This document shows positions 9,509-19,031 of a stretch of DNA of 64,000 nt, one piece after another; the first letter of the stretch is position 1; every line of letters begins with the position of its first letter. Made by a program: the position numbers and the translations under genes. A model generated the notes under the pieces. It was not told the origin of the DNA and ran no database searches. It saw only the letters and a list, made by a program, of their open reading frames with translations. Source of the stretch: Flavobacterium azooxidireducens (GTDB taxonomy: Bacteria; Bacteroidota; Bacteroidia; Flavobacteriales; Flavobacteriaceae); the NCBI RefSeq assembly GCF_023195775.1, contig NZ_CP096205.1, positions 2,108,001-2,172,000 on the forward strand, in the 5' to 3' direction.

Positions 9509-9561
9509 GTTTCAGTGATTCAGATTGGTAATTCCGTTAGCGTAAATATCAGTAAAACTGA

Positions 9562-10590
9562 TTATTTGATTAAAATACTTCTGAACTTGTTGATGTTTTT
9601 TAATGCAATTCCGGTACCACGAACAACGGCTCTCAACGGATCTTCGGCAATGTAAACCGGTAAATCTGTTTTAAGCGAAATTCGTTTGTCTAATCCGCGT
9701 AACATTGAACCACCACCAGCAAGATAAATTCCGGTGTTGTAAATATCAGCGGCTAATTCCGGTGGAGTTTGCGATAAAGTTTCCATCACAGCATCTTCAA
9801 TTCGTTGGATTGACTTGTCTAATGCTTTGGCAATTTCACGATAAGAAACATCAACTTGTTTTGGTTTTCCGGTCAATAAGTCACGACCTTGAACCGACAT
9901 TTCATCCGGTGGCGTGTCTAACTCTTCAATAGCGGCACCAATTTCAATTTTTATTTTTTCTGCAGTACTTTCTCCCACAAACAAGTTGTGTTGCGTACGC
10001 ATGTAGTAAACAATATCATTCGTGAAAACATCACCGGCAATTTTAACCGATTTGTCACACACAATTCCGCCTAAAGCGATAACGGCAATTTCAGTTGTTC
10101 CGCCACCGATATCAACAATCATATTTCCTTTTGGTTGCATAATGTCAACACCGATACCGATAGCTGCGGCCATTGGTTCGTGAATCAAATAAACTTCTTT
10201 TCCGTTTACGCGTTCACAGGATTCTTTTACAGCACGCATTTCTACTTCAGTTATTCCGGATGGAATACAAACCACCATACGTAGAGCAGGAGTGAACAAA
10301 CGTTTTTTTAGTGCCGGAATACTTTTGATAAACATACTGATCATTTTTTCAGATGCATCAAAATCGGCAATTACACCATCTTTTAGTGGCCTAATTGTTT
10401 TAATGTTTTCATGCGTTTTACCTTGCATTAAGTTGGCTTCTTTTCCAACGGCGATAATTTTTCCCGATATTCTGTCACGAGCTACAATCGACGGAGAGTC
10501 AATTACTACTTTATCATTATGAATAATTAAGGTATTTGCGGTACCAAGGTCAATGGCGATGTCCTCGGTCATGAAATCAAAAAATCCCAT
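9562..10590 (-). CDS. mreB: Rod shape-determining actin homologue MreB
   Basis: 342-residue bacterial actin that organises the lateral wall-synthesis machinery under the inner membrane. Seen: phosphate-1 loop IDLGTANT, the VVCIPSGITEVE and HEPMAAAIG stretches, phosphate-2 DIGGGTTEIAV and adenosine motif AGGGSMLRGLD. The N-terminal MGFFDF is a plausible short membrane-binding tail. It is the first gene of the five-gene shape operon and is preceded by a -7 box at 10633. Confidence 0.98.
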   Translation of the reverse strand: MGFFDFMTEDIAIDLGTANTLIIHNDKVVIDSPSIVARDRISGKIIAVGKEANLMQGKTHENIKTIRPLKDGVIADFDASEKMISMFIKSIPALKKRLFTPALRMVVCIPSGITEVEMRAVKESCERVNGKEVYLIHEPMAAAIGIGVDIMQPKGNMIVDIGGGTTEIAVIALGGIVCDKSVKIAGDVFTNDIVYYMRTQHNLFVGESTAEKIKIEIGAAIEELDTPPDEMSVQGRDLLTGKPKQVDVSYREIAKALDKSIQRIEDAVMETLSQTPPELAADIYNTGIYLAGGGSMLRGLDKRISLKTDLPVYIAEDPLRAVVRGTGIALKNINKFRSILIK

Positions 10591-10632
10591 ACGTTTGTTT
10601 AGGGTTAATTAGGTTTATAAAATTGTAACGTA

Positions 10633-10640
10633 CAAAGGTA
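10633..10640 (-). promoter_or_regulatory. -7 box TACCTTTG for the mreBCD-mrdA-rodA operon
   Basis: Perfect TAnnTTTG on the minus strand, 42 bases before the mreB ATG, beside the 3' end of purH. No clear -33 TTG is seen. Confidence 0.5.
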
Positions 10641-10646
10641 AAAAAA

Positions 10647-12173
10647 TTAATGTTTAAAATGACGTGTTCCTGTAAATACCATTGCAATTTTATTTTCGTT
10701 GCAATAGTTGATACTCAACTCATCTTTAATTGATCCACCAGGTTGAATAACAGCGGTTATTCCAGCATGATGAGCAATTTCTACACAATCCGGAAACGGA
10801 AAAAATGCATCACTTGCCATCACTGCACCATTTAAATCAAAACCAAAAGTATTTGCTTTTTCGATTGCTTGTTTTAAAGCATCTACACGTGAAGTTTGTC
10901 CCGTTCCGGAAGCAATTAATTGTCCGTTTTTGGCAAATACAATTGTATTCGACTTCGTGTTTTTGCAGATTTTTGAGGCGAAAAGTAAATCTTCAATTTC
11001 TTGATTAGTAGGTGTTGTAAGGGTAACGGTTTTTAAACCTTCTTTATTGTCTGTAATGTTGTTTTTATCTTGGATTAATAATCCGTTTAAACAAGTTCTG
11101 ATTTGTTTAGTTGGTAATTCAACTTCGTGCTGAATTAAAATAATACGGTTTTTCTTTTCCTGTAAGATAACAACTGCTTCATCATCATAACTTGTTGCTA
11201 TAACAACTTCACAAAATAATTGATTGATTTCTAAAGCAGTTTCTTTGTCAATTTTTCCATTTGCAATTAAAACACCACCAAAAGCAGAAGTTGGATCACC
11301 TGCCAAAGCATCTAAATACGCTTGTTTCATCGAACTTCTTGTTGCAATTCCGCACGCGTTATTGTGTTTTAAAATTGCAAAAGTGGGATCATTTTCTTTA
11401 AATTCCAAAATCAAATTCACAGCCGCATCAACATCTAATAAATTGTTATAAGACAATTCTTTTCCGTGCAATTTGGTGAACATTTTATCAAAATCACCAA
11501 AGAAAAATCCTTTTTGATGTGGATTTTCGCCATAGCGAAGCACTTGACCATTTTCGATACTTTCTTTATAAACCGTTTCGTCGGTATTAAAATAATTAAA
11601 AATAGCCGAATCATAATGCGAAGAAACGTGAAAAGCTTTTGTAGCCAAATGACGTCTTTGTTCTAAAGTAGTTGAACCATTTTGGGATGAAATCAAATCC
11701 AATAAATAATTGTATTCATTCACAGAAGCAACAATAACAGTGTCTTTGAAATTTTTTGCAGCAGCACGAATTAACGAAATTCCACCGATATCAATTTTTT
11801 CGATGATTTCTGATTCTGATGCTCCTGAAGCGACTGTCTTTTCAAACGGGTACAAATCCACAATCACCAAATCAATTTGCGGAATTTCGAAGGCTTTCAT
11901 TTCTTCCACATCGCTTGGGTTGTCTTGACGGTTTAAAATTCCGCCAAAGACTTTTGGGTGAAGCGTTTTTACTCTTCCTCCTAAAATAGATGGATAAGAA
12001 GTAACTTCTTCCACAGGAACGACCGGAATATCTAAATTTTTTATAAATTCTTCCGTTCCACCAGTCGAATAAATGGTTACATTTTGGCTGTGTAATTGCT
12101 TTACAATTGGCTCTAATCCGGTTTTGTCAAACACTGAAATTAAAGCAGATTGAATGGTTTTTGTAGTTGTCAT
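10647..12173 (-). CDS. purH: Bifunctional AICAR transformylase / IMP cyclohydrolase
   Basis: 508-residue enzyme for the last two steps of de novo IMP synthesis. The N-terminal IMP cyclohydrolase domain shows ALISVFDKTGLEPIV, YSTGGTEEF, VKTLHPKVFGGIL and LYPFEKT. The C-terminal AICAR formyltransferase domain shows LRYGENPHQKG, ILKHNNACGIA and VAT-like regions through QPGGSIKDELSI. The ATG at 12173 is chosen over the in-frame ATG at 12227 because the promoter elements at 12197-12227 lie inside that extension, and purH proteins begin near this point. Confidence 0.96.
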   Translation of the reverse strand: MTTTKTIQSALISVFDKTGLEPIVKQLHSQNVTIYSTGGTEEFIKNLDIPVVPVEEVTSYPSILGGRVKTLHPKVFGGILNRQDNPSDVEEMKAFEIPQIDLVIVDLYPFEKTVASGASESEIIEKIDIGGISLIRAAAKNFKDTVIVASVNEYNYLLDLISSQNGSTTLEQRRHLATKAFHVSSHYDSAIFNYFNTDETVYKESIENGQVLRYGENPHQKGFFFGDFDKMFTKLHGKELSYNNLLDVDAAVNLILEFKENDPTFAILKHNNACGIATRSSMKQAYLDALAGDPTSAFGGVLIANGKIDKETALEINQLFCEVVIATSYDDEAVVILQEKKNRIILIQHEVELPTKQIRTCLNGLLIQDKNNITDNKEGLKTVTLTTPTNQEIEDLLFASKICKNTKSNTIVFAKNGQLIASGTGQTSRVDALKQAIEKANTFGFDLNGAVMASDAFFPFPDCVEIAHHAGITAVIQPGGSIKDELSINYCNENKIAMVFTGTRHFKH

Positions 12174-12196
12174 TGTGTTGTTGTTTTTTGAAGGTG

Positions 12197-12227
12197 CAAA
12201 AGTACTATTTGTCTGTTTAACTTTCAA
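12197..12227 (-). promoter_or_regulatory. purH promoter: TTG-N20-TACTTTTG
   Basis: On the minus strand a -33 TTG (12225-12227) is followed after 20 bases by the -7 box TACTTTTG (12197-12204), close to ideal Bacteroidetes spacing. The predicted 5' UTR is about 20 bases to ATG 12173. Confidence 0.65.
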
Positions 12228-12419
12228 AGGAATGTGAGATTAGTTTTTTCTTTTTTTGATATTTTTTCTTGTTGAAAATCATGTGATTTTGGTTTGCAGT
12301 TGAGATAGGTCTAATGCAACAATGTATTCTGATAAAAGAAGTCAAAAAAGACGTGTTTTTTTGTAACAAAATAGCAACTTAAACTACCAATAACTATATT
12401 TACAATTAAGAAAAATTCT

Positions 12420-13673
12420 ATGCTTCTTTATCTTCGTTTGCTCAAAGAAAGTTTCAATTTTGCAATGAATGCGTTGCGAAACAATAAATTGCGTACTTTT
12501 TTGTCGTTGCTTGGAGTAACAATTGGAATTTTTTCCATCATTGCTGTTTTGGCTGCGGTAGATTCTTTAGACCAAAAGATCAAAGGAGATTTAGGAGATT
12601 TGGATAAAAATACGGTTTACTTATTACGTTTTCCATTTGGGCCAAGTGAAGTGCCGAGTTGGAAAAGAGAACAATTTCCAAATGTAACCTATGAAGAATT
12701 TGAGTATTTAAAACGTTCCTTAAACGGTGTAGATAAAATTGCTTTCAACCTTTTTACTCGAAACGAAAACATCAAGTTTGAAGAAAGAACCGTAAGTTCT
12801 GTTCGTGTAACACCAACTACCAACGAATTTGATGGAATTGACGGAATAAAAATTGAGCAAGGAAGATTTTTTAACGAATCGGAATCTAATTCCGGAACCG
12901 GAGTAATTATTTTGGGTTACGAAGTTTCTAATGGTTTATTTGATAGTCCTGAACAAGCTCTTGGAAAGAAAGTTCGTATGTATGGTCAACGTTTCACTGT
13001 GATTGGAGTAACTCAAAAGCAAGGTTTTTCAACTTTTGGTGATAGTCGTGATAATGCAGTTTTTATTCCGATGAATTTTATTAGAAGATTATACGGCGAA
13101 AATAGCACTATGCTCACACCTGCCATTTTGATAAAGCCTGAAAAAGGTATCGATATGGAAGGTTTTAAAGGTGAAATCACTCAGAAACTCAGAAACTTTA
13201 GAGGCTTAAAATCATCTGAAATTGACAATTTCTTTATCAATGTGCTTTCCGGTTTTACAGATATGATTGATGAAATTATGGGACAAATGAATGTGGTGGG
13301 ATGGATTATTTCCGGGTTTTCTCTCTTAGTTGGTGGTTTCGGAATTGCCAATATTATGTTTGTTTCCGTGAAAGAAAGAACCAATTTAATCGGAATTCAA
13401 AAATCATTAGGAGCTAAAAATAAATTTATTTTGTTTCAGTTCTTGTTTGAAGCTGTTATACTCTCTGTAATTGGTGGAATTATCGGTTTAGTTATGGTGT
13501 GGCTCATTGCAATGGTTTTATCAAAAGTATTGGATTTTGAATTCGTATTGAGCTTTGCTAACATGATGTTAGGTGCCGGATTAGCAGGAATTATTGGTTT
13601 GATAGCAGGAATTATTCCGGCGATTTCGGCTTCTAAATTAGATCCTGTGGAGGCGATTAGAAGTGGGATGTAA
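12420..13673 (+). CDS. ABC transporter permease, MacB/FtsX type
   Basis: 417-residue inner-membrane permease. The N-terminal membrane segment (TFLSLLGVTIGIFSIIAVLA) is followed by a large periplasmic MacB_PCD-like domain. Three C-terminal membrane segments form the FtsX domain (VGWIISGFSLLVGGFGIANI.., LFEAVILSVIGGIIGLVMVW, ML..GIIGLIAGIIPAISAS), ending KLDPVEAIRSGM as in MacB permeases. Such proteins move envelope lipids, peptides or antibiotics with a separate ATPase, which is not next to it here. Substrate not predictable. Confidence 0.88.
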   Translation: MLLYLRLLKESFNFAMNALRNNKLRTFLSLLGVTIGIFSIIAVLAAVDSLDQKIKGDLGDLDKNTVYLLRFPFGPSEVPSWKREQFPNVTYEEFEYLKRSLNGVDKIAFNLFTRNENIKFEERTVSSVRVTPTTNEFDGIDGIKIEQGRFFNESESNSGTGVIILGYEVSNGLFDSPEQALGKKVRMYGQRFTVIGVTQKQGFSTFGDSRDNAVFIPMNFIRRLYGENSTMLTPAILIKPEKGIDMEGFKGEITQKLRNFRGLKSSEIDNFFINVLSGFTDMIDEIMGQMNVVGWIISGFSLLVGGFGIANIMFVSVKERTNLIGIQKSLGAKNKFILFQFLFEAVILSVIGGIIGLVMVWLIAMVLSKVLDFEFVLSFANMMLGAGLAGIIGLIAGIIPAISASKLDPVEAIRSGM

Positions 13674-13732
13674 TTAGCATACTTCATTCACCAATGCAAA
13701 AGTTGTGATGAATGTAGCATCTAATTAGTTTT

Positions 13733-14272
13733 TTACTCTCCCATCAAACTATATGAAAAAAAGGAATAATATTTTTCACTTTTCAGAATTTTCTTAACTT
13801 CTTCTAAAGTTTTATTTTTGATGTCGGTAGTGTATTCTTTTCCTAAATAACCAAGTTTATCATACGAAATTAATATAGGAATCAAATCTAAAAACACCTC
13901 AAAATTTTCTGAAATAAACTCTCTAATTTCAAAATCTTCATGGTCTAAAATGGCTATTTCTTCCGTTGACTTTATCAAAATTATTAAATCGCTCTCATGA
14001 TGTCCAATTTTATAAAAGTCTTCATATTCCTCAATTTCAGTTAGCATTATATTTCCAATTATTGAAAATCTTTTATATTGTACATTTAATTTAAATAATT
14101 CGAACAATTCAACTTCTGTTTCATTGCACTGTTTCTTATATTCCAAAATATAATCACTAATAAATGCTTGAGCATAATTGATATCAAAACCATTTTGTAG
14201 AAAGTCATCTAGTTTTGGAGTTACTGAATTTATTTTAGCTATTTTTTGTTCTAAATGATTGTGTTGCATCAA
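13733..14272 (-). CDS. Uncharacterised protein, possibly SMI1/KNR4 (SUKH)-like
   Basis: 179-residue cytoplasmic, acidic protein without signal or membrane segment. The central part (ESDLIILIKSTEEIAILDHE, then IREFISENFEVFLDLI) has the pattern of SUKH/SMI1-KNR4 proteins: strand, turn, 'hhhLD.e', then 'ia.sF.eFl'. Many of these are immunity proteins to polymorphic toxins. No toxin gene is adjacent, the match is by eye only, and the family assignment is weak. It runs convergent with the MacB-type permease and is followed upstream by the accD terminator. Confidence 0.6.
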   Translation of the reverse strand: MMQHNHLEQKIAKINSVTPKLDDFLQNGFDINYAQAFISDYILEYKKQCNETEVELFELFKLNVQYKRFSIIGNIMLTEIEEYEDFYKIGHHESDLIILIKSTEEIAILDHEDFEIREFISENFEVFLDLIPILISYDKLGYLGKEYTTDIKNKTLEEVKKILKSEKYYSFFSYSLMGE

Positions 14273-14319
14273 TATGATTTATGATAAAAATTTAAGATAA
14301 ATTTACTAAAATTATTAAC

Positions 14320-14348
14320 ATAAAAAAAATCCCGATTGCTCGGGATTT
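14320..14348 (-). terminator. accD intrinsic terminator
   Basis: Stem AAATCCCGA/TCGGGATTT with a four-base loop. On the minus strand it is followed by a run of eight T. It begins five bases after the accD stop. Confidence 0.9.
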
Positions 14349-14352
14349 CATC

Positions 14353-15207
14353 TTATCTAACATCTTCGTTTAAAATTAAATCTAAATAGAGATTCACTTT
14401 GTCTTTCAATTCTTTTCGGTGAGTAATAAAATCTAAGAATCCGTGTTCTAACAAGAATTCAGAAGTTTGAAAACCTTCCGGTAAATCTTTTCCGGTGGTG
14501 TCTTTTACAACTCTTGGCCCGGCAAAACCGATTAAAGCTCCAGGTTCACCGATATTAATATCGCCTAACATCGCATAAGATGCTGTTGTTCCTCCCGTAG
14601 TTGGGTCGGTACATAATGAAATGTAGGGAATTTTTGCTTCGGCTAATTGAGCTAATTTGGCTGAGGTTTTGGCTAACTGCATTAACGAAAAAGCAGCTTC
14701 CATCATTCTGGCTCCACCTGATTTTGAAATCATAACAAAAGGCACATTGTTTTTGATGGAATAATCAATACCTCTTGCAATTTTTTCACCTACGACAGCT
14801 CCCATAGAACCGCCGATAAATGCGAAATCCATACAACAAACTACCAAATCTTTTCCTTTTGATTTTCCTACGGCTGTTCGAACCGCATCTTTTAAACCGG
14901 TTTTATCGTAAGCTTCTTTTAATCGGTCGGAATATTTCTTCGTATCCACAAAATGCAATGGATCTTTTGAAGTCATTTTTGCATCTAATTCTTTGAATTT
15001 ATTGTCGTCAAACAAAATTTCAAAATATTCTTTACTGCCAATTCGCACGTGAAAATCATCATCGGGACTCACCCAAAGATTTTTGGCTAATTCGTCCTGA
15101 TCAATAATTTTTCCGGTAGGGGATTTATACCAAAGTCCTTTTGGAACGTCTTTTTTATCTTCCGTAGCGGTTTGAATTCCTTTTTCTGTTCTTTTAAACC
15201 AAGCCAT
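14353..15207 (-). CDS. accD: Acetyl-CoA carboxylase carboxyltransferase subunit beta, zinc-finger cysteines absent
   Basis: 284-residue carboxyltransferase beta subunit, which with AccA transfers carboxyl from biotin to acetyl-CoA in fatty-acid synthesis. Crotonase-fold motifs are clear: [59 protein letters not shown] and [13 protein letters not shown]. The N-terminal region that normally forms a C4 zinc ribbon reads [20 protein letters not shown] followed by [13 protein letters not shown]. The positions of all four expected cysteines are Ser, Gly or Asp. I recall the same loss in other flavobacterial AccD proteins, so it is probably lineage-wide. It is downstream of fbaA across a heptamer repeat spacer, so the two may be co-transcribed. 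Confidence 0.95.
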   Translation of the reverse strand: MAWFKRTEKGIQTATEDKKDVPKGLWYKSPTGKIIDQDELAKNLWVSPDDDFHVRIGSKEYFEILFDDNKFKELDAKMTSKDPLHFVDTKKYSDRLKEAYDKTGLKDAVRTAVGKSKGKDLVVCCMDFAFIGGSMGAVVGEKIARGIDYSIKNNVPFVMISKSGGARMMEAAFSLMQLAKTSAKLAQLAEAKIPYISLCTDPTTGGTTASYAMLGDINIGEPGALIGFAGPRVVKDTTGKDLPEGFQTSEFLLEHGFLDFITHRKELKDKVNLYLDLILNEDVR

Positions 15208-15212
15208 ATTTT

Positions 15213-15254
15213 GTTGTCTGTTATCTGTTGTCTGTTTTCCGTTGTCGGTTTTCT
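15213..15254. repeat. Heptamer array, GTTnTCn x6, between fbaA and accD
   Basis: Six units in exact 7-base register: GTTGTCT, GTTATCT, GTTGTCT, GTTTTCC, GTTGTCG, GTTTTCT. The array fills the spacer from the fbaA stop to six bases before the accD start codon on the minus strand. The same unit, in both orientations, occurs at 54883, 55519 and 62403. Confidence 0.85.
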
Positions 15255-16321
15255 TAGAGTGTGTTTACGTTGTTTAGGTCAGCAAATGCTTGCTCTAATC
15301 TTGTATTGAACGTAACTTCACCTTCGCGAATCCATTTTCTTGGGTCGTAATGTTTTTTGTTTGGAGAATCTGCTCCGTCCGGACTACCGATTTGAGTTTT
15401 TAGGTAATCAATTTTGTTTACCATATAATCACGAATTCCTTCCGTAAAGGCAAATTGTAAATCGGTATCAATGTTCATTTTGATTACACCGTATGAAATG
15501 GCTTCTCTGATTTCTTCTAATGTAGAACCTGATCCACCATGAAAAACAAAATCAATTGGATTTGAATCGGTATTGAATTTTTTCTGAACAAATTCCTGCG
15601 AATTTTTCAAAATAATTGGTGTCAATTTTACATTTCCTGGTTTATAAACGCCGTGCACATTTCCAAAAGCGGCTGCGATGGTAAATTTCGGACTCACTTT
15701 CATCAATTCTTCATACGCATAAGCTACTTCTTCCGGTTGAGTGTATAATTTTGAACTATCAACATCTGAATTATCAACACCATCTTCTTCACCACCGGTT
15801 ACACCTAATTCAATTTCTAAAGTCATTCCCATTTTACTCATTCGAGCTAAATATTCTTTACAAATATGAATATTTTCCTCGATTGGTTCTTCTGATAAAT
15901 CAATCATATGTGAAGAAAATAAAGGTTTTCCTGTTTCTGCAAAATGTTTTTCGGATGCATCCAATAGACCATCAATCCAAGGCAATAAATTTTTTGCACA
16001 GTGGTCTGTATGAAGAATCACTGTTGCTCCGTATGCTTCCGCTAAAGTATGAATGTGTTTTGCACCGGCAATTCCACCTAAAATAGCAGCACGTTGACCC
16101 TCGTTTGAAAGACCTTTTCCGGCATTATACGATGCTCCTCCGTTAGAAAACTGAATGATAACAGGAGCATTTAATTTTGCAGCAGTTTCCAAAACTCCAT
16201 TTATTGTGCTTGAACCGATAACGTTAACTGCCGGTAAAGCAAATCCTTTTTCTTTTGCATAGTTAAAAATTTCCTGAACTTGATCTCCGGTTGCTACACC
16301 TGGTTTTATGTTGTGTGCCAT
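15254..16321 (-). CDS. fbaA: Class II fructose-bisphosphate aldolase
   Basis: 355-residue zinc aldolase of glycolysis and gluconeogenesis. Seen: zinc-binding [30 protein letters not shown], the second His site [10 protein letters not shown], and the phosphate-binding FVFHGGSGS and MNIDTDLQ. The long type A form (about 355 residues) matches E. coli FbaA. ATG 16321 (MAHNIKPGV) is chosen over the upstream in-frame ATG 16375, which adds a hydrophobic stretch lying over promoter sequence. Confidence 0.97.
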   Translation of the reverse strand: MAHNIKPGVATGDQVQEIFNYAKEKGFALPAVNVIGSSTINGVLETAAKLNAPVIIQFSNGGASYNAGKGLSNEGQRAAILGGIAGAKHIHTLAEAYGATVILHTDHCAKNLLPWIDGLLDASEKHFAETGKPLFSSHMIDLSEEPIEENIHICKEYLARMSKMGMTLEIELGVTGGEEDGVDNSDVDSSKLYTQPEEVAYAYEELMKVSPKFTIAAAFGNVHGVYKPGNVKLTPIILKNSQEFVQKKFNTDSNPIDFVFHGGSGSTLEEIREAISYGVIKMNIDTDLQFAFTEGIRDYMVNKIDYLKTQIGSPDGADSPNKKHYDPRKWIREGEVTFNTRLEQAFADLNNVNTL

Positions 16322-16347
16322 TTTGGTTATTATATTAGTTAAGAGAA

Positions 16348-16375
16348 CAAAAATAAGAATTAATCGAGTGAACAA
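16348..16375 (-). promoter_or_regulatory. fbaA promoter, TTG-N17-TATTTTTG
   Basis: -7 box TATTTTTG (16348-16355) on the minus strand with TTG at 16373-16375. The spacing is slightly short. It overlaps the false N-terminal extension of fbaA. Confidence 0.45.
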
Positions 16376-16439
16376 AAAATTATTGACTATAAAATCGATG
16401 CTCTTGCGGATAGTTTTTCTAAAAAATTACGATAACGTT

Positions 16440-18995
16440 TTAGAAAGGATAATTAATTCCAACATTGAAAACGGTATTACTGAAATTATATTCTCTAAAC
16501 CATCTTTTTCCAACTTCATGTGCCGGATTGTAGGTTTTAAATCCGAAATCGAATCGGGCAACCACAAATCCGAAATCATAGCGAATTCCGAAACCAGATC
16601 CCACGGCAATATCTCTCAACGATTCTAATCCGGAAAAAATAAAATCTTCATCTTCCACATTATCCAAAACGTTCCAAATGTTTCCGGCATCTACAAAAAG
16701 TGCTCCTCTTAGTTTTCCAAACATTTTAAAACGAAATTCGGCATTCACCAAAATCTTCATATTGGCTTCGTTAAAATCATTTCGGGCTCCACTTCTTCCG
16801 GGTCCAAGTCCATAAGGTCGCCAAGCTCTGTTGTCGTTGGAACCTCCTCCAAAGTAACTTCGTGAAAACGGAATGCTATTTGAATTTCCGTAAGGAACGG
16901 CTATTCCGAAAAAAGTTCTGGTTGCAAAAACCATGTTGTTTCTCAAATCAAAATGTTTGATATATTCAAATTCACCTTTGAGGTATTGTGAAAATTCAAT
17001 ATCAAAAAAAGTTTTATTCCCATTTGGCCCTGTTGGTTGTTTAGAAGCATCAGCAACAAGTGATAATAAATTTCCGGCAGATTCTCCTTTAATTCTAAAA
17101 ACATAAAAATTATTGTCTAACAAACTGGTTTTTGTTGTTTTAGAAAAGCTATAACTCGATGCAATGATGAGGTTGTTTTCTGTTAATCTGTTTCTTCGTT
17201 CGTTAATACTTCGTATGGCATTAAAATCAGCTTGAGAAGGATTAATGCCTGGCTCATTAAACAAAGCATCATTAATAAAACCGTTTGCACCGTTTGGGAT
17301 GGTTAAATCTCCGTTTAAATCTAAGTAGCTTGGATTAACTGTGTAATTTTGGGCTATATTGTTCAATGCACCATATGACGAACGATATACATTGAAATAA
17401 TTGTTTCCGTTGATGTTTTTAATATATTGAATATTGAGTAGGTCAAATCGAACAGAATTATATCTTTTTGGTGTCCAATTATACGTAAGTGCTCCTGTGA
17501 AATTCTCTTTATCTAAACCGATATTTTCTTGCTTGGCAAAACCCACACTGATTTGAGTAGATGGAATCATTTCTTTTGGAATAATTCTACCTGTTCGAAC
17601 GGGAAAAAATAACCTGGGAAAATTCAACCGCATGTCGGCACCGTATTCAGAAAGGTTAAAAAAGGTATTGTCGGGATTGGCTAAATCCTGCGAAGAACCG
17701 ATGTTTCCTCTTCCTCCAATTTCAAGTGTTTCTGCACCATTAAAAATATTTCGGATAGAAAAGGAAGCGTTTCCTGCCAAACCAAAATCTTGAATATTGG
17801 AATGGATAGCATCCAATGAAGCACTAAAACTGTATTTTTTTCTTGGACTTAGGTAAATATTAGCAATCAACGAGCTTGCTAAACTATCTCTAGGATCTAT
17901 TTCATATTGAATTGACGGATAAGTAAAAACCCTGAAATTATTAAGCGAACGAGAGGTTAAGTTGTTTCTAAAATCGGCATAAGTTCCTCCTTTGCTGATG
18001 AAAACCGCATCGGTAATGGCTTTTGGTCTATATTTCAATTTGTCGATACTGTAAAGATTGTAGTTGTTATAAACCACACTATCGGCAATTTTTACTGTGC
18101 TTTTTGAAGATGGATTGTCTGTGTAAATATTTACTTCACTGATTTTATAAACTTTAAAAGGAGTTGTAACCAGCGTGTCGCCATCGCGATAAGAATAATC
18201 ACTAATTATTAAATTTACATTTGCTTTGTTGCCGGTTTTAATTGTATCAATATCAAAATTGATATAATTCTGTTGAAAATTATAGACACCATTGTTTCTA
18301 AAATTATTGGTGAGTCGATTTCTTTCCTCTTCAAAATTATCCGATTTATATTGTTGTCCGGTTTTGATAACTGATAAGTTTTCAGTTCGTTTATAAAGCG
18401 AATCTAAAACCGGCGATGAAATTTTACGGTTAATACTGTCAAGAATGTATGGATTTCCTAATGTTACAGTGTAAGTAGTTGATGCTTTTTTTGCACTAAT
18501 TGTATCAATAGCAACCTTAGCATCAACATTAAAATATCCTTCATTAAAGTAATAACCTTTTAGTTTTGTGATTGATTTCTTCGCTTTTAATTCGTCTAAA
18601 ATAACCGGAGCTTCACCAGTACTTTTCAAAAAGCTATGAATCCCAGAATACCAAAACGATTCGCCTAAACGATAGACTTGTTTAGATGATAAAAACTTTG
18701 ATGTTCGTTGAAATCGAATTGAATCTTTGATGAATTTTTCTGCAAATAATGAGTCATGATCAGGCTTTGCCCAATTGTAAACATATAAACTGAATGGTAA
18801 ATTTAGAAAACGAGTGTTTGTTTTTTGAGATAATAATCCGGTAACGTCTTCGTTTTTAACTTTTTTCCCGTCAACAATAACATCCGATTTAGCGAGTAGG
18901 TTTTTCCCATCCGGAACTCTTTTTACAGAATCACAGGCATAAAAAAACAGTGCAATTAAAATTATTAATGATATTTTTGCGGAAATCTTTTTCAA
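16440..18995 (-). CDS. tamL: BamA/TamA-family outer-membrane lipoprotein TamL
   Basis: 851-residue Omp85 protein. It has a lipoprotein signal with lipobox FYAC near residue 20, which distinguishes the Bacteroidetes TamA variant TamL from BamA. POTRA-like repeats occupy roughly residues 30-380. The 16-strand barrel follows, with the loop-6-type motif SNDNRAWRPYGLGPGRSGA and a C-terminal strand ending in Phe (FNVGINYPF), the usual barrel-assembly signal. The family inserts or assembles outer-membrane proteins with the inner-membrane TamB partner, which is not in this window. It is divergent from the SpoU methyltransferase gene. Confidence 0.9.
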   Translation of the reverse strand: MKKISAKISLIILIALFFYACDSVKRVPDGKNLLAKSDVIVDGKKVKNEDVTGLLSQKTNTRFLNLPFSLYVYNWAKPDHDSLFAEKFIKDSIRFQRTSKFLSSKQVYRLGESFWYSGIHSFLKSTGEAPVILDELKAKKSITKLKGYYFNEGYFNVDAKVAIDTISAKKASTTYTVTLGNPYILDSINRKISSPVLDSLYKRTENLSVIKTGQQYKSDNFEEERNRLTNNFRNNGVYNFQQNYINFDIDTIKTGNKANVNLIISDYSYRDGDTLVTTPFKVYKISEVNIYTDNPSSKSTVKIADSVVYNNYNLYSIDKLKYRPKAITDAVFISKGGTYADFRNNLTSRSLNNFRVFTYPSIQYEIDPRDSLASSLIANIYLSPRKKYSFSASLDAIHSNIQDFGLAGNASFSIRNIFNGAETLEIGGRGNIGSSQDLANPDNTFFNLSEYGADMRLNFPRLFFPVRTGRIIPKEMIPSTQISVGFAKQENIGLDKENFTGALTYNWTPKRYNSVRFDLLNIQYIKNINGNNYFNVYRSSYGALNNIAQNYTVNPSYLDLNGDLTIPNGANGFINDALFNEPGINPSQADFNAIRSINERRNRLTENNLIIASSYSFSKTTKTSLLDNNFYVFRIKGESAGNLLSLVADASKQPTGPNGNKTFFDIEFSQYLKGEFEYIKHFDLRNNMVFATRTFFGIAVPYGNSNSIPFSRSYFGGGSNDNRAWRPYGLGPGRSGARNDFNEANMKILVNAEFRFKMFGKLRGALFVDAGNIWNVLDNVEDEDFIFSGLESLRDIAVGSGFGIRYDFGFVVARFDFGFKTYNPAHEVGKRWFREYNFSNTVFNVGINYPF

Positions 18996-19014
18996 TTGAA
19001 TTAGAAATTTAGTT

Positions 19015-19022
19015 CAAAAGTA
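19015..19022 (-). promoter_or_regulatory. -7 box TACTTTTG for tamL
   Basis: Perfect TAnnTTTG on the minus strand, 19 bases before the tamL ATG, inside the 36-base divergent spacer shared with the methyltransferase gene at 19032. Confidence 0.5.
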
Positions 19023-19031
19023 CATTATTTT

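Noticed and set aside
12174..12227. N-terminal extension of purH
   Set aside because: It covers the purH promoter elements and is not typical of PurH.
12231..12419. A-rich/T-rich inverted stretch (CAAAAAA...TTTTTTTG) before the MacB-type permease as a terminator
   Set aside because: No GC in the stem and no clear upstream gene to terminate. I see no supported element in this spacer.
16322..16375. Hydrophobic N-terminal extension of the aldolase resembling a signal peptide
   Set aside because: FbaA is cytoplasmic, the conserved start is MAHNIKPG at 16321, and the extension overlaps a -7 box.
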